26,331 nucleotides of DNA, taken from positions 1 to 26,331 of the forward strand of contig PLEA01000286.1 of NCBI GenBank assembly GCA_003136335.1, read 5' to 3'. This document shows, piece by piece, positions 24,666 to 26,331 of this stretch (positions are counted from its first letter, which is position 1; each line of letters opens with the position of its first letter). Made by a program: the position numbers and the translations under genes. This DNA comes from Acidobacteriaceae bacterium. GTDB taxonomy: Bacteria > Acidobacteriota > Terriglobia > Terriglobales > SbA1. The notes beneath the pieces were generated by a model that did no database searches, was not told the DNA's origin, and saw only the letters and a program-made list of their open reading frames with translations.

Positions 24666-25927
24666 ATTACGCCGTCCCCGTCGCGCTGCTTCTTCTGTTG
24701 GGATTGCTGACGCTGGTCTCTTACGTGGACCGTGTGTATCAGGAAGTCGGGAAATTCCTCTCCCGCGAATTCCAGGACAACATCGATGTCTTTGAGCAGA
24801 AGATTGAACCGGAGCTGGGCGTAACCCGCGCCCGGGCCGCGTTGTCGATGGCAGTGCTCACGCAGCTCACCATGGCGGCGATTGCGCTGCTCATTGGTTT
24901 CCTGGTTTTCAGCGAGCAGTCCTGGGGAATTTACGAGATTTTGCAGGCGGCGATCAGCCTGATCCTGATCGTCATCGTGTGCAACCGCTTTCTGCCGTTT
25001 GTATTCTTCTCGCGCACCAAGGGGGAGTGGCTGATTCATTGGACGCTAGTTCTGAAAATATTCATCTACACGGTGATGCCAGTGACGATCGTGCTGGGCT
25101 TCCTGCAGTCGGTGGCTTCACTGACCAAGCAGAACACCGCCGAACAGCCGGAGACTGCGGCGGAGGCGGTGGACGCGTTGATCGAAGCGGGCCAGGAAGA
25201 AGGCATTATTCAGGAGGGTGACCGCGACCTGATTCAGTCGGTGGTGGAATTCAGCGGCAAGACGGTGCGCGAGGCGATGCAACCGCGTCCCCAGATGTTT
25301 GCCGTGCCCGCGGAAACTACGGTCGAGCACTTCATCGAATTGCTGCGCGTCAAGCACTACTCGCGCGTGCCCGTGTATGAGGGCAACATCCATAACATTA
25401 AGGGAATCGTCTACACGCAGGACGTGCTGCAAGTGCCCGACAGCGAAGCGCACGTTCGCATTCTGGATACGATCATGCGGCGCGACGTCTATTTCGTGCC
25501 AGAGAGCAAGTTGGGCAGCGATCTGCTTCGCGAAATGCAAAAGCAGAATATCCGCATGGCGATTGTGGTGGACGAATATGGCGGCGTAGCGGGACTGGTC
25601 ACTATCGAGGATCTGGTGGAAGAGATCGTGGGGGAGATTCGCGACGACCATGAAAAGCCGGAGATCGTGCGGGAAGGCGAGCGCTCGTTTATCGTTGCCG
25701 GCGGGATGGACGTGGACCGTCTCGATGAACTCTTCGGCAGCAAGCCGGAAGGAAAAGAGTCGGCCACCATAGCCGGCCTGGGCAGCGAACTTGCCGGCCG
25801 GATTCCGCGCAAGGGCGAGGTGGTGCAGGAAGCCGGGCTGCGCTTTGAGGTCTTGGAATCCACCGACCGCAAAGTGGAGCGGGTACGAGTTACTGCGGTA
25901 CAGCCCCAGCAGATGAAACTGATATAA
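24662..25927 (+). CDS. CorC/HlyC-type CBS-domain membrane protein
   Basis: 421 aa. Four hydrophobic segments (about 1-20, 60-84, 92-118 and 125-150) form a DUF21/CNNM-like membrane part. A paired CBS module follows (about 200-320: VREAMQPRPQMFAVPAETTV, YSRVPVYEGNIHNIKGIVYT, NIRMAIVVDEYGGVAGLVTI), then the CorC_HlyC transporter-associated domain (about 335-418, with FIVAGGMDVDRLDELFG and IPRKGEVVQEAGLRFEVLE). Such proteins are linked to Mg2+/Co2+ efflux, and the haemolysin label is historical. The start overlaps the ybeY stop by four bases, implying translational coupling. The phoH-ybeY-corC order matches that of many bacteria. Confidence 0.92.
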   Translation: MNYAVPVALLLLLGLLTLVSYVDRVYQEVGKFLSREFQDNIDVFEQKIEPELGVTRARAALSMAVLTQLTMAAIALLIGFLVFSEQSWGIYEILQAAISLILIVIVCNRFLPFVFFSRTKGEWLIHWTLVLKIFIYTVMPVTIVLGFLQSVASLTKQNTAEQPETAAEAVDALIEAGQEEGIIQEGDRDLIQSVVEFSGKTVREAMQPRPQMFAVPAETTVEHFIELLRVKHYSRVPVYEGNIHNIKGIVYTQDVLQVPDSEAHVRILDTIMRRDVYFVPESKLGSDLLREMQKQNIRMAIVVDEYGGVAGLVTIEDLVEEIVGEIRDDHEKPEIVREGERSFIVAGGMDVDRLDELFGSKPEGKESATIAGLGSELAGRIPRKGEVVQEAGLRFEVLESTDRKVERVRVTAVQPQQMKLI

Positions 25928-25935
25928 AGCAGGGT

Positions 25936-26069
25936 CTAGCTTTTGGCTCTTGGCTCCTAACCCAAGCAGGCTCCTACGCAGGATTTTGTTGGCTGGCTGT
26001 GCGCGCAGTTCGATTCGTAGCCTAAGATGAAGGAATCGTTCGAAGTTGAAGCCAAAAGCCAAAAGCTAG
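25936..26069. repeat. 20-bp inverted repeat of AGCCAAA-type units between corC and era
   Basis: The arms are 25936-25955 (CTAGCTTTTGGCTCTTGGCT) and 26050-26069 (AGCCAAAAGCCAAAAGCTAG), inverse with one mismatch and 94 bases apart. The right arm lies 13 bases before the era ATG. The units are the same words as in the block at 20284-20323. Confidence 0.7.
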
Positions 26070-26082
26070 TAGCTGATTCCCT

Positions 26083-26331
26083 ATGCCATTTCGCTCCGGT
26101 TTCGTTTGCATTCTCGGCCGCCCTAACGCAGGCAAGTCCACGTTGCTCAATGCGCTCGTGGGCGAGAAACTGGCGATCATCTCGCCCAAGCCACAAACCA
26201 CGCGCAACCGCATTCAGGGCGTGGTGCACATTCCAAAGCGGAAGGGCAAGGGAGGTGGGCAGATCGTGCTGGTCGATACTCCCGGGGTTCACAAGCCGGA
26301 CAGTTCTCTGGGCCGCAAAATGATGGTCGAG
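26083..26331 (+). CDS. era: GTPase Era, 3' partial
   Basis: The first 83 codons of Era, an essential GTPase that binds the 3' end of 16S rRNA during small-subunit assembly. It starts [20 protein letters not shown] with the G1 P-loop GRPNAGKS, then [20 protein letters not shown] with the Era-typical G2 region, and G3 DTPGVHKP. A basic Gly/Lys insertion ([10 protein letters not shown]) replaces the usual short loop between G2 and G3. The window ends before G4 and the KH domain. The position after phoH-ybeY-corC is conserved in many bacteria and groups 16S rRNA maturation factors. Confidence 0.95.
   Translation, partial: MPFRSGFVCILGRPNAGKSTLLNALVGEKLAIISPKPQTTRNRIQGVVHIPKRKGKGGGQIVLVDTPGVHKPDSSLGRKMMVE

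Noticed and set aside
24979..26062. ORFs on both strands overlapping the corC gene, including a 314-codon minus-strand one
   Set aside because: The CBS and CorC_HlyC domains on the plus strand account for the region.
1..26331. CRISPR arrays, tRNA or rRNA genes, complete insertion sequences
   Set aside because: No regularly spaced repeats with spacers, no tRNA- or rRNA-like stretches and no transposase motif were seen; the repeats found are short and irregular.

Overview
The window looks like a chromosomal segment of an Acidobacteriota (Terriglobia / Koribacter-like) genome. This is inference. It rests on moderately high GC, a zinc-ribbon Ser/Thr kinase with BON and TPR tails, a Gly/Tyr-rich exported protein, a secreted Sel1 protein, the phoH-ybeY-corC-era order, and intergenic repeats of the type I associate with these genomes. 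No rRNA, tRNA or CRISPR array was seen.

Region 1 (1-9509) is part of a type VI secretion (T6SS) locus. It holds the 3' part of tssH/clpV, then tssI/vgrG, a signal-peptide protein, a three-gene minus-strand cargo block, a small unknown gene and tssK. In transcription order the cargo block encodes an M35/aspzincin-like metallopeptidase, a DUF4280-type PAAR-like tip protein and a GH24-type muramidase with an intact Glu-Asp-Thr triad. The exported protein at 4451-5185 converges on the muramidase gene with 13 bp between them and is my candidate for its periplasmic immunity protein. tssK is not followed by tssL/tssM.

Region 2 (9641-15291) holds a tail-anchored proline-rich protein with a degenerate kinase N-lobe-like start, a secreted Gly/Tyr-rich protein, and a membrane-anchored Ser/Thr kinase. 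The kinase and the proline-rich protein share a short G-x(1,2)-T-x-[hydrophobic]-F motif, suggesting a common partner or phosphosite.

Region 3 (15466-19164) carries three exported plus-strand proteins: a Sel1-repeat protein, a cyanophycinase-like S51 peptidase and a long TPR array.

Region 4 (about 19182-20169) is decaying accessory DNA on the minus strand: the 3' remnant of a glycoside-hydrolase-like gene, a frameshifted HNH endonuclease and its small partner gene.

Region 5 (20247-26331) is housekeeping: rpsT with a good sigma70-type promoter and terminator, a Ycf46-like AAA ATPase, then phoH, ybeY, a CorC/HlyC-type CBS protein and the start of era. The AAA gene is bracketed by two identical 47-bp sequences in opposite orientation. 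One of them belongs to a 119-bp element with GTCATCC/GGATGAC ends and internal hairpins.
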